Below are positions 26,004-35,639 of a stretch of DNA of 38,687 nucleotides, piece after piece (position 1 is the stretch's first letter; each line of letters starts with the position of its first letter). The stretch comes from Planctomycetota bacterium (GTDB lineage: Bacteria > Planctomycetota > Phycisphaerae > WQYP01), in assembly GCA_021810145.1 (NCBI GenBank), contig JAJZJL010000031.1, positions 1-38,687 on the forward strand, read 5' to 3'. Position numbers and translations under genes: made by a program. The notes beneath the pieces are model-generated. The model did not search any database, was not told the origin of the DNA, and saw nothing but the letters and a program-made list of their open reading frames with translations.

Positions 26004-28745
26004 TTACGACACAGAACAGGCCGTTGTGCGCAATGTCTCCGGACCACCCAGGGCGGAGGATTGATAAGCTTGCAATTCGACCTCACCGCGCAGGTGAATA
26101 TCCGCGGAGGAACTGCCGATCATTAACTTCAATGTTCCGGGCTGCAGAACAAACTTCCGGCTGCCTTCATGCCAATACCACAACGCTTGCGTATTATACG
26201 GCAAATCGAAGGTAATTTCGCGCGATTCGCCGGGCTTGAGTTCCACACGTTTGAAGCCCACCAATTCTTTGATGGGGCGCTTCACCGGCGACTTGGGTAC
26301 CGCTACATACAATTGCGCCACTTCAGCCCCGGCCAGTGAACCGGTATTGGTGACTTTACAGGATACCTTGACGCTGTGGCCGGATGACAGTTCAGTTGAT
26401 CCGAGGCGCAGATTACTGAACGCAAAGGTGGTGTAACTTAAGCCGTGGCCGAACGGATACAAAGCTTCCCCTTCGAAATACATGTACGTGCGTCCCTTGC
26501 GGATGTCATAATTATGAAACGCAGGTAACTGATCCACGGATTTATACCACGTACAGCAGGTTTTTCCGCCGGGGTTATAGTTCCCAAACAGCACATCCGC
26601 AATTGCCGTTCCCTGCGCCTGCCCGGCAAACACCGCTGCCACAATCGCGGGGAGGTTGTCCTGTTCCCAATTCACCGCGACCGTATTATTGGTGTTAAGC
26701 ACCAGTACGGTTTTGGGGTTGGCCTGATAACAGGCTTTGATGAGTTCATGCTGCACGCCGGGAAGTTGGATGTCTTTGCGATCATACCCCTCACGGTCCA
26801 CGCTCTGATCGACACCGCAAACCATAATGACCACATCCGCCCGCCGTGCCGCCTCTAAGGCTTCGGCAAACAATTGCTCATCCTTCGGCCCCATCACACT
26901 GCATCCAGGGTAATATGCTATTGTGGGATGGCCCGGACGGGGTTGCCGAACCGTTAGCGCGTGCAGCGGTTGCAGTTGGAACCACTGCACATTGCACAAA
27001 CCTCTGCCGGGGCCTGCACTTTTACCGCTGAATTTCAGAAAAACATTGTGCTTTCCGACTATTCCGCTGATCGGAGCCGATACCGTGCTCCATCTCTGCC
27101 AACTGCCGGTGTTCGGCACATGCAGCACGGCAATTTGCGGACCATCGAGGCTGTCAATGCAAACGCTTACAATCGCTCTGGCTCCAATACCGGCCATACG
27201 GATGGCGATACGATTCTTGCCGGTGAAATCCTGCGGATGATATTCCACCCAGGAACCGTCATGAATCCCCCAGATATTCCTTCCGCCTTCGCTGGATGGC
27301 TGGGTTTTAATGCCGACCTCAACGCTTTTAAGCTCATCCGGCCTGACCTGTCCATGGTGTTCGTCCACGGTAATTCCCAATGCCGCCGCAATACCCATAT
27401 ACGGTGACATGCGCACCGCCGGACGACCGCTGTAACCACCGAGATGGAATCCAGCGGTCGGGCCGATTACCACGACATTTGACAGTTTGGATTTGTCCAG
27501 TGGCAAAAACTGATGCTGATTTTTCAACAGAACTATGGACTGCCGCGCGGCGTCCAGCGCCAGAGCGCGGTGGGCCGGAGAATCCACGACGTCAAAATCG
27601 ATACGATTGAACGGAACACTTTCCGGCGGATCCATTTCACCCAGGAGAATACGGACCGTCAGCAGGCGCGTAATCGCCAAGTCCAGATCCGCAACGCTCA
27701 GGAGGTTCAGAGCCACCGCTTTGGGCAAGCTGCTGGTCAAGTCGTGTTGGCGGCCCGTGTAGCGGATCAGGTCGCAACCGGCCTGAATTCCCAATGCCGC
27801 AGCCTGATGGCGGGTTGGAACATAATGGTGCGGATTATAAATATCATAGACCGCCGGGTTATCCGAAGTAACATATCCGCGAAAGCCCCACCGCTTCCGC
27901 AATAGATCAGTCAGCAGGAAGCGGTCGCCGCAACACGGGACGCCATTGATGGCGTTATAAGCCCCCATGAACGTAAAAACATCACCTTCCAATACACATG
28001 CCTGATAAGCGCGGGTGTAATATTCCCAGAAACTCCGTGGATCCACGGTGGCTGAAACATACTGCCGATCATCATCGGTGTTGTTGCAGATAAAATGCTT
28101 GGCGCAGGCTGTCGCCTTGAGATAATTCGGGTCATCGCCCTGCATGCCGCGCACAACCTCCACTGCCCATGTTCCGGCCAGACAGGGGTCTTCTCCCGGA
28201 GCTTCTTCGCAGCGCCCCCAACGGGGATCACGGTGCAGATTCAGCGTTTGCGGGGAGTAAAAACAAAGCCCCCACTTTTCCTTTTTATGGTAGGCCCGAG
28301 CCTCATCGGATACCGCCGTATAGACACGTCGCGCCAAATCGGGATTCCAGGAACAGGCCATCGCCAGCGGCTGCGGAAACGATGTGGCCACAAATGGATC
28401 AACCAGCCCATGCAGCCCTTCATCGGAGGCATAGTTATATGGCGGCAAGCCAATGCGCGCAATGGCCGGCACGCCGTTGTGACCGTTGCATGGCCCCTGG
28501 CTGCCGGGGTTATTGACCTGCAGGAACTTCTCCGCCAATGTCATGCGCGCCACATACGCCGCCGCACGTTTCCAGGCCCGACTGTATGCCACATCAGAAA
28601 TGCCGACTCGCCCCGGCGCCGCCCCCGGTGGAGATGCTTCCGTTTTGCCAATCGACGGACCATCACCCAACCCAACCGCCACTCCCGCAGCTAAAACACC
28701 TCCGACAAACGCCCGTCTTCCGCAAACCAGATTGTCATCACCCAT
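26004..28745 (-). CDS. GH3 beta-xylosidase/beta-glucosidase with internal CBM6-like domain and Tat-like signal
   Basis: The protein has about 913 residues. The first ATG with a ribosome site (GAGGA, 8-nt spacer) is at 28745; upstream in-frame starts to 28766 are possible. CGRRAFVGGVLAAGVAVGL is a twin-arginine-type export signal. The GH3 N-domain carries HRDPRWGRCEEAPGEDP, KHFICNN (about 216-222) and GYVTSDN with nucleophile D295; the sequence pattern is closest to beta-xylosidase-type GH3. A CBM6-like jelly roll is inserted in the second GH3 domain (HDGSWVEYHPQDFTGKN, PNTGSWQRWSTVSAPISGIV), and a fibronectin-III-like domain ends the protein. It would release terminal xylose or glucose outside the cytoplasm for the MFS porter encoded next. 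Confidence 0.93.
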   Translation of the reverse strand: MGDDNLVCGRRAFVGGVLAAGVAVGLGDGPSIGKTEASPPGAAPGRVGISDVAYSRAWKRAAAYVARMTLAEKFLQVNNPGSQGPCNGHNGVPAIARIGLPPYNYASDEGLHGLVDPFVATSFPQPLAMACSWNPDLARRVYTAVSDEARAYHKKEKWGLCFYSPQTLNLHRDPRWGRCEEAPGEDPCLAGTWAVEVVRGMQGDDPNYLKATACAKHFICNNTDDDRQYVSATVDPRSFWEYYTRAYQACVLEGDVFTFMGAYNAINGVPCCGDRFLLTDLLRKRWGFRGYVTSDNPAVYDIYNPHHYVPTRHQAAALGIQAGCDLIRYTGRQHDLTSSLPKAVALNLLSVADLDLAITRLLTVRILLGEMDPPESVPFNRIDFDVVDSPAHRALALDAARQSIVLLKNQHQFLPLDKSKLSNVVVIGPTAGFHLGGYSGRPAVRMSPYMGIAAALGITVDEHHGQVRPDELKSVEVGIKTQPSSEGGRNIWGIHDGSWVEYHPQDFTGKNRIAIRMAGIGARAIVSVCIDSLDGPQIAVLHVPNTGSWQRWSTVSAPISGIVGKHNVFLKFSGKSAGPGRGLCNVQWFQLQPLHALTVRQPRPGHPTIAYYPGCSVMGPKDEQLFAEALEAARRADVVIMVCGVDQSVDREGYDRKDIQLPGVQHELIKACYQANPKTVLVLNTNNTVAVNWEQDNLPAIVAAVFAGQAQGTAIADVLFGNYNPGGKTCCTWYKSVDQLPAFHNYDIRKGRTYMYFEGEALYPFGHGLSYTTFAFSNLRLGSTELSSGHSVKVSCKVTNTGSLAGAEVAQLYVAVPKSPVKRPIKELVGFKRVELKPGESREITFDLPYNTQALWYWHEGSRKFVLQPGTLKLMIGSSSADIHLRGEVELQAYQSSALGGPETLRTTACSVS

Positions 28746-28835
28746 TCCAATTTTCCTCATCAGCACATTGTATCGAAAAGCACATTATGAAAGCGGCCGT
28801 TGGATGCCATCAGTTCGCAATCATTGTCTTCGCAG

Positions 28836-29867
28836 TTACCACGCGAAGTAAAAACCCGATCCGTAAGATATTTTTTCCATTGTACGTATTTTAACCTGCG
28901 ACATTGGTTGCCATACCACCGCTCCTTCGTTGTATAATTCATGCACGCCATCCGGCAGGTAATTGTTGTTGGGCCGGTCCACGTGGTTGCTGGCCGGCGC
29001 ATAGGCCGAACCTTGACCACCCGTTCCCTGCCCCCATGTTGCCATGGCCCCCATGTATGTTCCGGGATCGGTTGGCGAAACGCCGCGCGTGCCCATCAGC
29101 GCCACATCGGAAGCCAGAATGGCACCCGGATTGGATTGCGGATTTTCCGCCGGCATGTGGCTTGTATGGGTATTGTAGAAGGTCCAAGTACTGTAGTTTG
29201 GCAATCTGGGATGGGTGCCACCCGCAAGCTCGCGCACCCGCATATCGTAGGCCTGGCTGTATCCTAATGGAAAGTTTGAATTTGGCGGCGCATTACCAAT
29301 TCCGCGGTCTACCCAATAGCAATAACCGCAATAGAAATCCCACCGATTCAGCAAGCCGGAACTCGGATCATAAAAATTCGGCCGAATCTGATTCGGCTGG
29401 CTGATCACACCGGGCTGCGTGGAAAACAAGATTGAAATACCCTTCGCATCAGGAGTAAGAATGCCTGGGCGGATATTCACCATTTTGTTGTTCACCACAC
29501 CAAAGCTTTCGTTGTAAAGCAGCGCAAAACCCCATTGTGCAACAAAGTTGGAGCTTAATGCCGTGCGGAACCCGCCGAAGGGAAGCATATCATCATTGGT
29601 CACCGGAAAGGCACCGAACTCATTGGAATATTCCTGCAGCGCCATGCCGATTTGCCGCAGATTTGATGCGCAAACCATCTGTTCGGCGGCGTACTTCGCC
29701 TTGGCCAGAGCCGGCAGCAGCAATGATATTAATAAAGCGATGATGGATATGACCACCAGCAATTCAATGAGCGTAAAAGCAGACACACTTCGCAACCTGT
29801 TGCTACTGGCCGTATTCGGATCCCACCGCTGCCGGCTGTGCAGCCGATTCAATGCCTGGCAGATCAT
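28836..29867 (-). CDS. Pseudopilin-like protein 3
   Basis: The 343-residue protein has an AAAGGAG site 7 nt before the ATG. The prepilin-type helix is [20 protein letters not shown], with Ala rather than Gly before Phe. The body is very close to pseudopilin 2 (for example [68 protein letters not shown], ending GFYFAW), which suggests recent duplication. It is the first gene of the pseudopilin-GH3-MFS operon and is preceded by a tandem box and -10. It may tether or assemble on the cell surface to help substrate capture or enzyme secretion; that role is inference. Confidence 0.92.
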   Translation of the reverse strand: MICQALNRLHSRQRWDPNTASSNRLRSVSAFTLIELLVVISIIALLISLLLPALAKAKYAAEQMVCASNLRQIGMALQEYSNEFGAFPVTNDDMLPFGGFRTALSSNFVAQWGFALLYNESFGVVNNKMVNIRPGILTPDAKGISILFSTQPGVISQPNQIRPNFYDPSSGLLNRWDFYCGYCYWVDRGIGNAPPNSNFPLGYSQAYDMRVRELAGGTHPRLPNYSTWTFYNTHTSHMPAENPQSNPGAILASDVALMGTRGVSPTDPGTYMGAMATWGQGTGGQGSAYAPASNHVDRPNNNYLPDGVHELYNEGAVVWQPMSQVKIRTMEKISYGSGFYFAW

Positions 29868-30016
29868 AGAAATCTCCTTTCGGGCTTGCTACCCGCACAA
29901 GAGAGCGCCAAACACCGGATATCGTCACCCGGTCATTTCGTGCTTCGCTTTTTACTTTTCGGATGCATTTCCTCGCATCCATCCATCACCGCCAAAATGT
30001 CACTTTGCAATTGATT

Positions 30017-30082
30017 ATTCTATGCCAATCTTCCGCGCATCGCAGTCCCACTTTTCATCAAATCCTGTACCACTTTTCATCA
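30017..30082 (-). promoter_or_regulatory. Tandem box plus -10 of the pseudopilin 3-GH3-MFS operon
   Basis: Two direct half-sites TGATGAAAAGTGGTAC and TGATGAAAAGTGGGAC (30045-30082, period 22 bp) are followed after exactly 22 nt by TAGAAT (30017-30022), a good -10. No -35 consensus lies at the normal distance, as expected for an activator-dependent promoter. The predicted leader is about 142 nt. Confidence 0.7.
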
Positions 30083-30161
30083 CAATAACCTTCTGCCGGT
30101 GCCGAAACAATCCCCCTTCGCCATTGAATATCCGCGCCGCTATGCCATGCTGGCAATCCGC

Positions 30162-32072
30162 TCAACATAAGGTGGCCGGGCGGTGCGGGCGTTTGCGGCC
30201 AACCAAGCCCAGGCCCATAGCGCCAATGGCCAGCAGCCCCAAAGTGGCGGGTTCGGGAACAGCGCTGACGGTCAGGGTTACGGCCGTGGCCGAATCATTC
30301 AATGTGCCCGTATACGTCATGGTGCCGACGGTCAGCGTGCCGGTGGTCGAGCCGTTCGCAAATTCAAACGTGCCGGTTAGCCCCCCGGCGGCGTCAGCGA
30401 TCAGAGTGTAGGTACCGACAGGCACATTCGTATCGCCGCCGGCACTTAAATCAGCCAGATTGATGACGTTGGTTCCACTGACCGATGCGGCAGTACCGGC
30501 CAATATCTCCTGTACGGTGCTGCCGTAAAAGCCAAAGTCAATGGTACCACCCTGCAGGTTCAGTCCGCCGACGTTAATTTGCGCCTGTACAGTGCTGGAG
30601 GAAGTCGCGGAGTTTCCGGATTGGGGGCCGGGCATGTAGTCCGTGGCAACATTAAACGTACCGCCGGAATCAATCTGCAACAGGCTGGTGTCGGCGATGG
30701 TGGCCAAACCATTAAAGCCACCAGCCGCACTGCCCGCGGTATGGCCGAGAAGTTGCAAATCAGCCCCTTGGGTGATCTCCGTCGGTCCCGTGTAAGTGTT
30801 GGCACCCGTCAGCGACAACGACCCCGGCCCACCGGTCCTGCCGGGATCACTGTTAACCACTTTCAGGCCGCCATCCGCCCCGCCACCCGTGCCATTGAGC
30901 AGCGGATTATATATCACCGTACTGAATCCATTGGTATCGATTACCGCCCCGCCAGCCAGTACATTAAGATTCGTTGGTGTATATGTATGCTCGCCGCTGC
31001 CGCCGGGATTGGCGATCAAGCCGACACTGGCATTATATTCCTGAAGCGTGCCCCCGTTGAAATTCACAACAGTGGTGTTTGGCACTGCGGCACTGGTTGT
31101 CCCATTAAGCGATTCGGTGATGTCATGAACCGAAAGCACGCCGCCGTTCAAATTGACAATTGTGGTCACCAGATGGGAATTGCTGGAGCTTCCAGAGGTG
31201 ATGGAGCCGTAATTGTTATCGGTCGCCGTAACGACCCCGCTGTCAACATTCAGTGTTCCCGTCTGCCCACTACCGCTTCCGCCCGTACTGATCTGATTGG
31301 CCGTGACGGTACCACCCGTCCCACCGGCACCGACGTTCAACTCGCTTGCGCTGTTGGCCAAATTGGAATCATTGAGAAATGCTATAGCCCCGGTTCCAGT
31401 GATAATGACGCTGCCGCCGTCGACGTTCAGCGCGTTTCCGGTGAGTTTCCCCGCGCCATAGTTAATCTGAATGCGAGCCGACTCAGAAAGGGTACCACCG
31501 CTGTTTACGTTGATCACACCCGGTGCAGCGCCCAATCCGGCCGCGATTTGTTCCCCCTTGAGATAACCGCCACTTCCGATGTTCAGTGTCGCGGTGTAGA
31601 CCTCCGAAATCCCCGTGGGATTGTTGTTGTTATAGGTGCTATTATCGATCGTCAGGTTCTGCAGGGTTGCCGTTCCACCCTTGATCGCCAGGATTCCGGA
31701 ATCAGTGAGTGTATAGGACCCGGTACCAGCGCTTTGGAACGTGTAGTTATTTTTTGCCGTGCTGCTACCGACGGTCACACCGACAGCGCTAATGCCATTG
31801 GCCACCGAAACGGTATACGTGCCGCTTCCGGAAGTGGTGAATCCCGCCGCATCGGAACTATTCCACACCACATCGGATGTTCCATTGGACCAGTACGCGC
31901 CGCTGCTGTTCCAGGTGCCACTGCCGTTACTTCCGCCGGCCGCGGTCAGACCGGGGTCCCAGTTCAGCGTGGTAACGGTCGCGTTGGCAATGCTCACCCC
32001 AGCGAAAAGCAACACCGCTCCCGCTGCACGAATTGTGATACTCTTACATGATTGGGATATTAATGAAAGCAT
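30162..32072 (-). CDS. PATR/PEP-CTERM surface protein 3
   Basis: The 636-residue protein has a strong ribosome site (AAGGAG, 8 nt before ATG). A signal peptide (AAGAVLLFAGVSIANA) is followed by the N-terminal module LNWDPGLTAAG...GTWNSSGAYWSNGTSDVVWN, then repetitive sequence with regular motifs (LNVDGGSVIITGTG, TVVNFNGGTLQEYN, SLTGANTYTGPTEITQG). The PEP-CTERM is VPEPATLGLLAIGAMGLGLV with GRKRPHRPATLC, unusual in ending with an extra tail and a final Cys. It is shorter than the other two and seems to form its own transcription unit, with a tandem box upstream. It is probably a surface or matrix beta-helix protein. Confidence 0.88.
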   Translation of the reverse strand: MLSLISQSCKSITIRAAGAVLLFAGVSIANATVTTLNWDPGLTAAGGSNGSGTWNSSGAYWSNGTSDVVWNSSDAAGFTTSGSGTYTVSVANGISAVGVTVGSSTAKNNYTFQSAGTGSYTLTDSGILAIKGGTATLQNLTIDNSTYNNNNPTGISEVYTATLNIGSGGYLKGEQIAAGLGAAPGVINVNSGGTLSESARIQINYGAGKLTGNALNVDGGSVIITGTGAIAFLNDSNLANSASELNVGAGGTGGTVTANQISTGGSGSGQTGTLNVDSGVVTATDNNYGSITSGSSSNSHLVTTIVNLNGGVLSVHDITESLNGTTSAAVPNTTVVNFNGGTLQEYNASVGLIANPGGSGEHTYTPTNLNVLAGGAVIDTNGFSTVIYNPLLNGTGGGADGGLKVVNSDPGRTGGPGSLSLTGANTYTGPTEITQGADLQLLGHTAGSAAGGFNGLATIADTSLLQIDSGGTFNVATDYMPGPQSGNSATSSSTVQAQINVGGLNLQGGTIDFGFYGSTVQEILAGTAASVSGTNVINLADLSAGGDTNVPVGTYTLIADAAGGLTGTFEFANGSTTGTLTVGTMTYTGTLNDSATAVTLTVSAVPEPATLGLLAIGAMGLGLVGRKRPHRPATLC

Positions 32073-32211
32073 TTCTCTTACTCCTTAAAAGAACCGATAA
32101 TAGACATATCCACGTTCAGAAGTTCCAGGAAGAGGTCCGCTGCTTACACGGCCGCAGCATGGTTAACACTTCCTCGCAAAAATAAACACTGCATTACTTG
32201 TGCAGATGTAA

Positions 32212-32276
32212 AGTATGGCACAACCCGGCGGAAGCGGAAGAGCCATTTTTTATCATTTTTGTACCAATTTGTATCA
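32212..32276 (-). promoter_or_regulatory. Tandem box plus -10 of PATR3
   Basis: This is a more diverged copy: half-sites TGATACAAATTGGTAC and TGATAAAAAATGGCTC (32240-32276, period 21 bp), then CATACT (32212-32217) after exactly 22 nt. The predicted leader is about 132 nt. The rest of the 32073-32527 interval shows no gene. Confidence 0.6.
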
Positions 32277-32527
32277 AATATCCATACGCTTTCGGGAAAT
32301 AATCTCCAAGCGATCGGGGATCGTTCCATTCGGGGGTACTGTTCTTCATGAAACTCGTGTTGCGTATTCCGGCACCGGGTGCCAGTTGGAGACGAACCAT
32401 GACAGCGGTTTGGTTTGGCCAATGTTTACACAGCCCCGGGCAAACATTGGCAACATAAACAAGTTGCCAGGCCGGAAAACTATCTGGCTTGATGCCGCCA
32501 ACTACCTGATTTTGTGGTTGATTTCGA

Positions 32528-33952
32528 TTATTGGCCAATTGGAACCAATGTATATTCGTGCGGTACAGCTTGCGCGGCCTGCCGCTCCGCCTTGGCTACC
32601 ACATGCTGCAAAGAGGAGAAGCCACGCATAATTTTATCCACCGCCCGGCGGGCCGCCGGATTTGATTCGGTATCTACCGGGAATATCGGGCCGCGCGGCG
32701 CATGGAAGAATGTCGGACGATGAAAAATGTTCGCCATTGGAAGTTGAACCTGCTGCCAACCCGCAAATCGCACTTCGGTACGTTGCCATGCCAGTGCCAA
32801 AACCCGATAAGCCTGCTCCATCATGGGTGTTACATACCGGGCCAGATTGACACCGTGCGCCAGTTCAGCACTGCTGAAGGTTCCAACCGTTTGGCCGTCA
32901 ATCCGCAATTGATATGCGGCAGCGCTTAAGTGCGTGACCTTCAGGATCTCACGATCCAAGGCATGGTAGAAACCACTGGCCTTGATCACCATGGCTGTGA
33001 CGGGATTGGTGTACTGAAAATTCGGGCTTCGGGCCGGCCACAACCTCTGCGGCGCAAAGAGCGGCCATTTGTCATGCAACGACATAATCGGCATCGGCAG
33101 GGATCCGTCCACCTGCCGCCAGGAAAGCGTGCCGTTGGTATCAGTAACGCCGTTTACTGTGGTATTGGCTGATTTTCCAACATGGCGGTCCTCGGCGTTA
33201 ATACGCACCGATGTTACGATCGCCGGTGCCCCCCACGCCTTAAGAAGCGTTTGCGCCATGACCAGATGACCGGCCGCACACGGGTGAATGCGTCCCGGAA
33301 TGATCATCCGGGCGAGTTTCAGATTTATTTTTACCGCCTTTTTGAGCACCGCAACCAGCGGGGCATTAAAATCCACCAGAAAGAGATGATCGCGTTTGGC
33401 GAGTTGCCGATTATATTGACCGTAGCGAATCAGCACATTGTTGTAGCTGCCTTTGGCCTTCCGGTCGAGCATGAAGCCTGGGGGATGGGAAAAATCATCC
33501 CACGGCGTGGAGTTGATCATCACAATGCGTGCATTAGGCAGATGAGATTTCAGGGAATGTAAAATGTGCTTTAAACCGCGGCGATAAATATCAAATAATC
33601 GTTTGGAATAGGGTCTGTAGCCGGCGTCGTTCTGACCCAGCAGATAGACAATGACATTGGGTTTGAACGGAAACACATCCCGTTTAAGCCGCTGATCAAT
33701 CGGCCCCGCCCAACCGCCGGTTACGCGGTCTCCACCTATTCCGGAATTGACAAATTTAACTTTGAGTTTTGGATAGTGCGTCAACACGTAGGTTTCCACA
33801 TCGGTGGTGTAGTACCGCTGGGCGGTAATGCTGTAACCATAAAAGCAGACGCGATCGCCATTTTTCAGAAAAAACGGATCGGCCGCCGTCGCCATTTGGC
33901 CGGCACCTAGAACCAACAGCATGAACATGACAAAACCGGAGATACGGGTCAT
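32528..33952 (-). CDS. Secreted SGNH/GDSL-type hydrolase with altered active site
   Basis: The 474-residue protein has a signal peptide (MFMLLVLGAGQMATA) and CAGGAG 6 nt before the ATG. It shows SGNH blocks: block I FYGYSIT (S41), block II Gly in NSGIGGDRV, block III LLGQND (N108), and block V GRIHP (H223). Two expected Asp residues are missing: the usual GDS is GYS, and the usual D-x-x-H is G-x-x-H (G220). SGNH enzymes of this kind are typically carbohydrate or acyl esterases; the changes may weaken or abolish activity. A C-terminal beta-rich region (about 250-430) follows. The gene follows pseudopilin 4 by 50 bp and is probably co-transcribed with it. Confidence 0.85.
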   Translation of the reverse strand: MTRISGFVMFMLLVLGAGQMATAADPFFLKNGDRVCFYGYSITAQRYYTTDVETYVLTHYPKLKVKFVNSGIGGDRVTGGWAGPIDQRLKRDVFPFKPNVIVYLLGQNDAGYRPYSKRLFDIYRRGLKHILHSLKSHLPNARIVMINSTPWDDFSHPPGFMLDRKAKGSYNNVLIRYGQYNRQLAKRDHLFLVDFNAPLVAVLKKAVKINLKLARMIIPGRIHPCAAGHLVMAQTLLKAWGAPAIVTSVRINAEDRHVGKSANTTVNGVTDTNGTLSWRQVDGSLPMPIMSLHDKWPLFAPQRLWPARSPNFQYTNPVTAMVIKASGFYHALDREILKVTHLSAAAYQLRIDGQTVGTFSSAELAHGVNLARYVTPMMEQAYRVLALAWQRTEVRFAGWQQVQLPMANIFHRPTFFHAPRGPIFPVDTESNPAARRAVDKIMRGFSSLQHVVAKAERQAAQAVPHEYTLVPIGQ

Positions 33953-34002
33953 CAGCGACTCCTGTTTGATGAAGTTAAAGCATTTACTAAAAAGCTAACG
34001 CA

Positions 34003-35028
34003 TTACCAGGCAAAATAGAAACTTTTGCTCAATGTGGCCTCAAGGGTTCGCACCTTTATTTTGGCCATCGGAACGAACGAGACCGAACCGTCATTGTAGA
34101 GTTCATGTTCGCCATCCGGCAGGTAATTATTATTCGGTGTGTCGACATGATTGCACGCCGGCACATACGATGAACCCAGCGTGTTTGGAGCCTGCACGGA
34201 AGCGCCCATGGTGCCGGATGGATCGGTCATAATGGCAATGTCCGACGCCAAAAGAGCGCCGGGGTTCGATTGAGGATTTTCCGCCGGCATGTGTACGGTG
34301 CTGTGGTTGTTAAAAAACTCCCAACTGCGGTAGTTCGGATCTCTGACGCCTTTAAGTTCAATCGATCTCATATCGTAAGCCATGCTGTAACCATCCGGAA
34401 GTGTTGCGCCGGGGGACATGCCTGTGCCACGATCCACCCAGTAGCAATAACCTGAATACCATGCCCAATAATCACAAAGGCCCGTGGATGCATTAAAATA
34501 CTTGGATGTCGGGTCCAACTGATTTCGTTCGGTAAACTTCAGCCCTGGCTCCGTGGAAAAGAGCATGGAGATGCCCTTGGCATCAGGTGTGAGAATTCCC
34601 GGTCGGACGTTAACCATTTTTTGATTTACAACCCCAAACGATCCGTTATAAAGCAGCGACCATCCCCATTGCGCCACACCGTTTCTGGCATCGCTGGCGC
34701 GAAATCCGCCGAAAGGCAACATATTATCATTTGTCGGCGGATAAGCCTGATATTCATTTGAATATTCCTGTATGCCAATGCCCAGCTCTCTGAGATTCGA
34801 TGCGCAGACAATCTGCTCCGCCACACTTTTTGCTTTGGCCAGAGCGGGCAGCAGCAACGCAATGAGTACCGCGATAATCGAAATCACCACCAGGAGTTCA
34901 ATTAACGTAAACCCCGCCGCCGGCATCCTCAACACACCCAGTGATCGCATGATCGTCATTTGTCCCACTTTTTCCTGCGGCCCGGAGCACCTGGAACCTG
35001 ACAATACATTGACAACACAACTTTTCAT
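34003..35028 (-). CDS. Pseudopilin-like protein 4
   Basis: The 341-residue protein starts at the ATG at 35028, with AAAGGAGG 5 nt upstream; the ORF-track start is 30 nt too early. The leader ends AAG, followed by [20 protein letters not shown]. The paralogue pattern continues with [93 protein letters not shown] and the C-terminus SFYFAW. It leads the operon with the SGNH hydrolase and has its own tandem box and -10. Confidence 0.92.
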   Translation of the reverse strand: MKSCVVNVLSGSRCSGPQEKVGQMTIMRSLGVLRMPAAGFTLIELLVVISIIAVLIALLLPALAKAKSVAEQIVCASNLRELGIGIQEYSNEYQAYPPTNDNMLPFGGFRASDARNGVAQWGWSLLYNGSFGVVNQKMVNVRPGILTPDAKGISMLFSTEPGLKFTERNQLDPTSKYFNASTGLCDYWAWYSGYCYWVDRGTGMSPGATLPDGYSMAYDMRSIELKGVRDPNYRSWEFFNNHSTVHMPAENPQSNPGALLASDIAIMTDPSGTMGASVQAPNTLGSSYVPACNHVDTPNNNYLPDGEHELYNDGSVSFVPMAKIKVRTLEATLSKSFYFAW

Positions 35029-35162
35029 TATGTCCTCCTTTCGAACATTCGATACCATTTAAGTTCACTGATTGCAGCATCCAGCGCCGTTCAGCTTCAG
35101 CTTGTCAATCTTCTTGCACGGACGGGATATTGTTGGCGAGCATCCGCGATCCGATATAAGCA

Positions 35163-35227
35163 ACCATACACATTTCCCGCCGCGTGTGAAGTTCCAATTT
35201 TTATCAAAGCTGTACCACTTTTTATAA
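35163..35227 (-). promoter_or_regulatory. Tandem box plus -10 of the pseudopilin 4-SGNH operon
   Basis: Half-sites TTATAAAAAGTGGTAC and TGATAAAAATTGGAAC (35191-35227, period 21 bp) are followed after exactly 22 nt by TATGGT (35163-35168), preceded by TGTG. The predicted leader is about 127 nt. Confidence 0.65.
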
Positions 35228-35639
35228 CAACCGAGGACACATCAATCAGATCAACGGGCGGCGGTCGCATGGCATTCATGCGGCAATCCGGTGTCACACC
35301 ACACCGCCGATGACATGAATCTTTGTCCGATCTTTTGTTCTCGCTCATATCATTCGGGGACACCCATGCTGAATCGCAATCCGGAATCTCCCCGGGGCCG
35401 GGGACGGCGCCAGTTCCGTTGCGGCACAATCCAGACGCTGACACTTTCAGCCATCTGTACATCTGCATGGAATCCGGGAATAACCCGCGTCCGCGGGGTC
35501 ACCGAGTGCGGATATTCTTACAGAATTTTTTGCGTTGCAGGCGGCATCGAGCCGTATACGAATTGGCACCGTTGGACAAATGCATGGCCGCGCACATTGC
35601 CGGCGTTTGAGCCGGGCCGAACGCCAATACCCGTCATTG
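35228..35639. other. Intergenic stretch without recognisable gene
   Basis: Short ORFs exist on both strands, but none has a ribosome site, family motif or sensible length. A 6-bp perfect palindrome pair, CCCGCG-TC-CGCGGG at 35484-35497, is the only structure noted and lies more than 140 bp past the esterase stop. I see nothing else. Confidence 0.4.

Noticed and set aside
30579-32051. 490-codon plus-strand ORF
   Set aside because: It lies entirely antisense to PATR3. The biased Gly/Asn/Thr codons of that gene leave the opposite strand free of stops. There is no ribosome site or recognisable domain.
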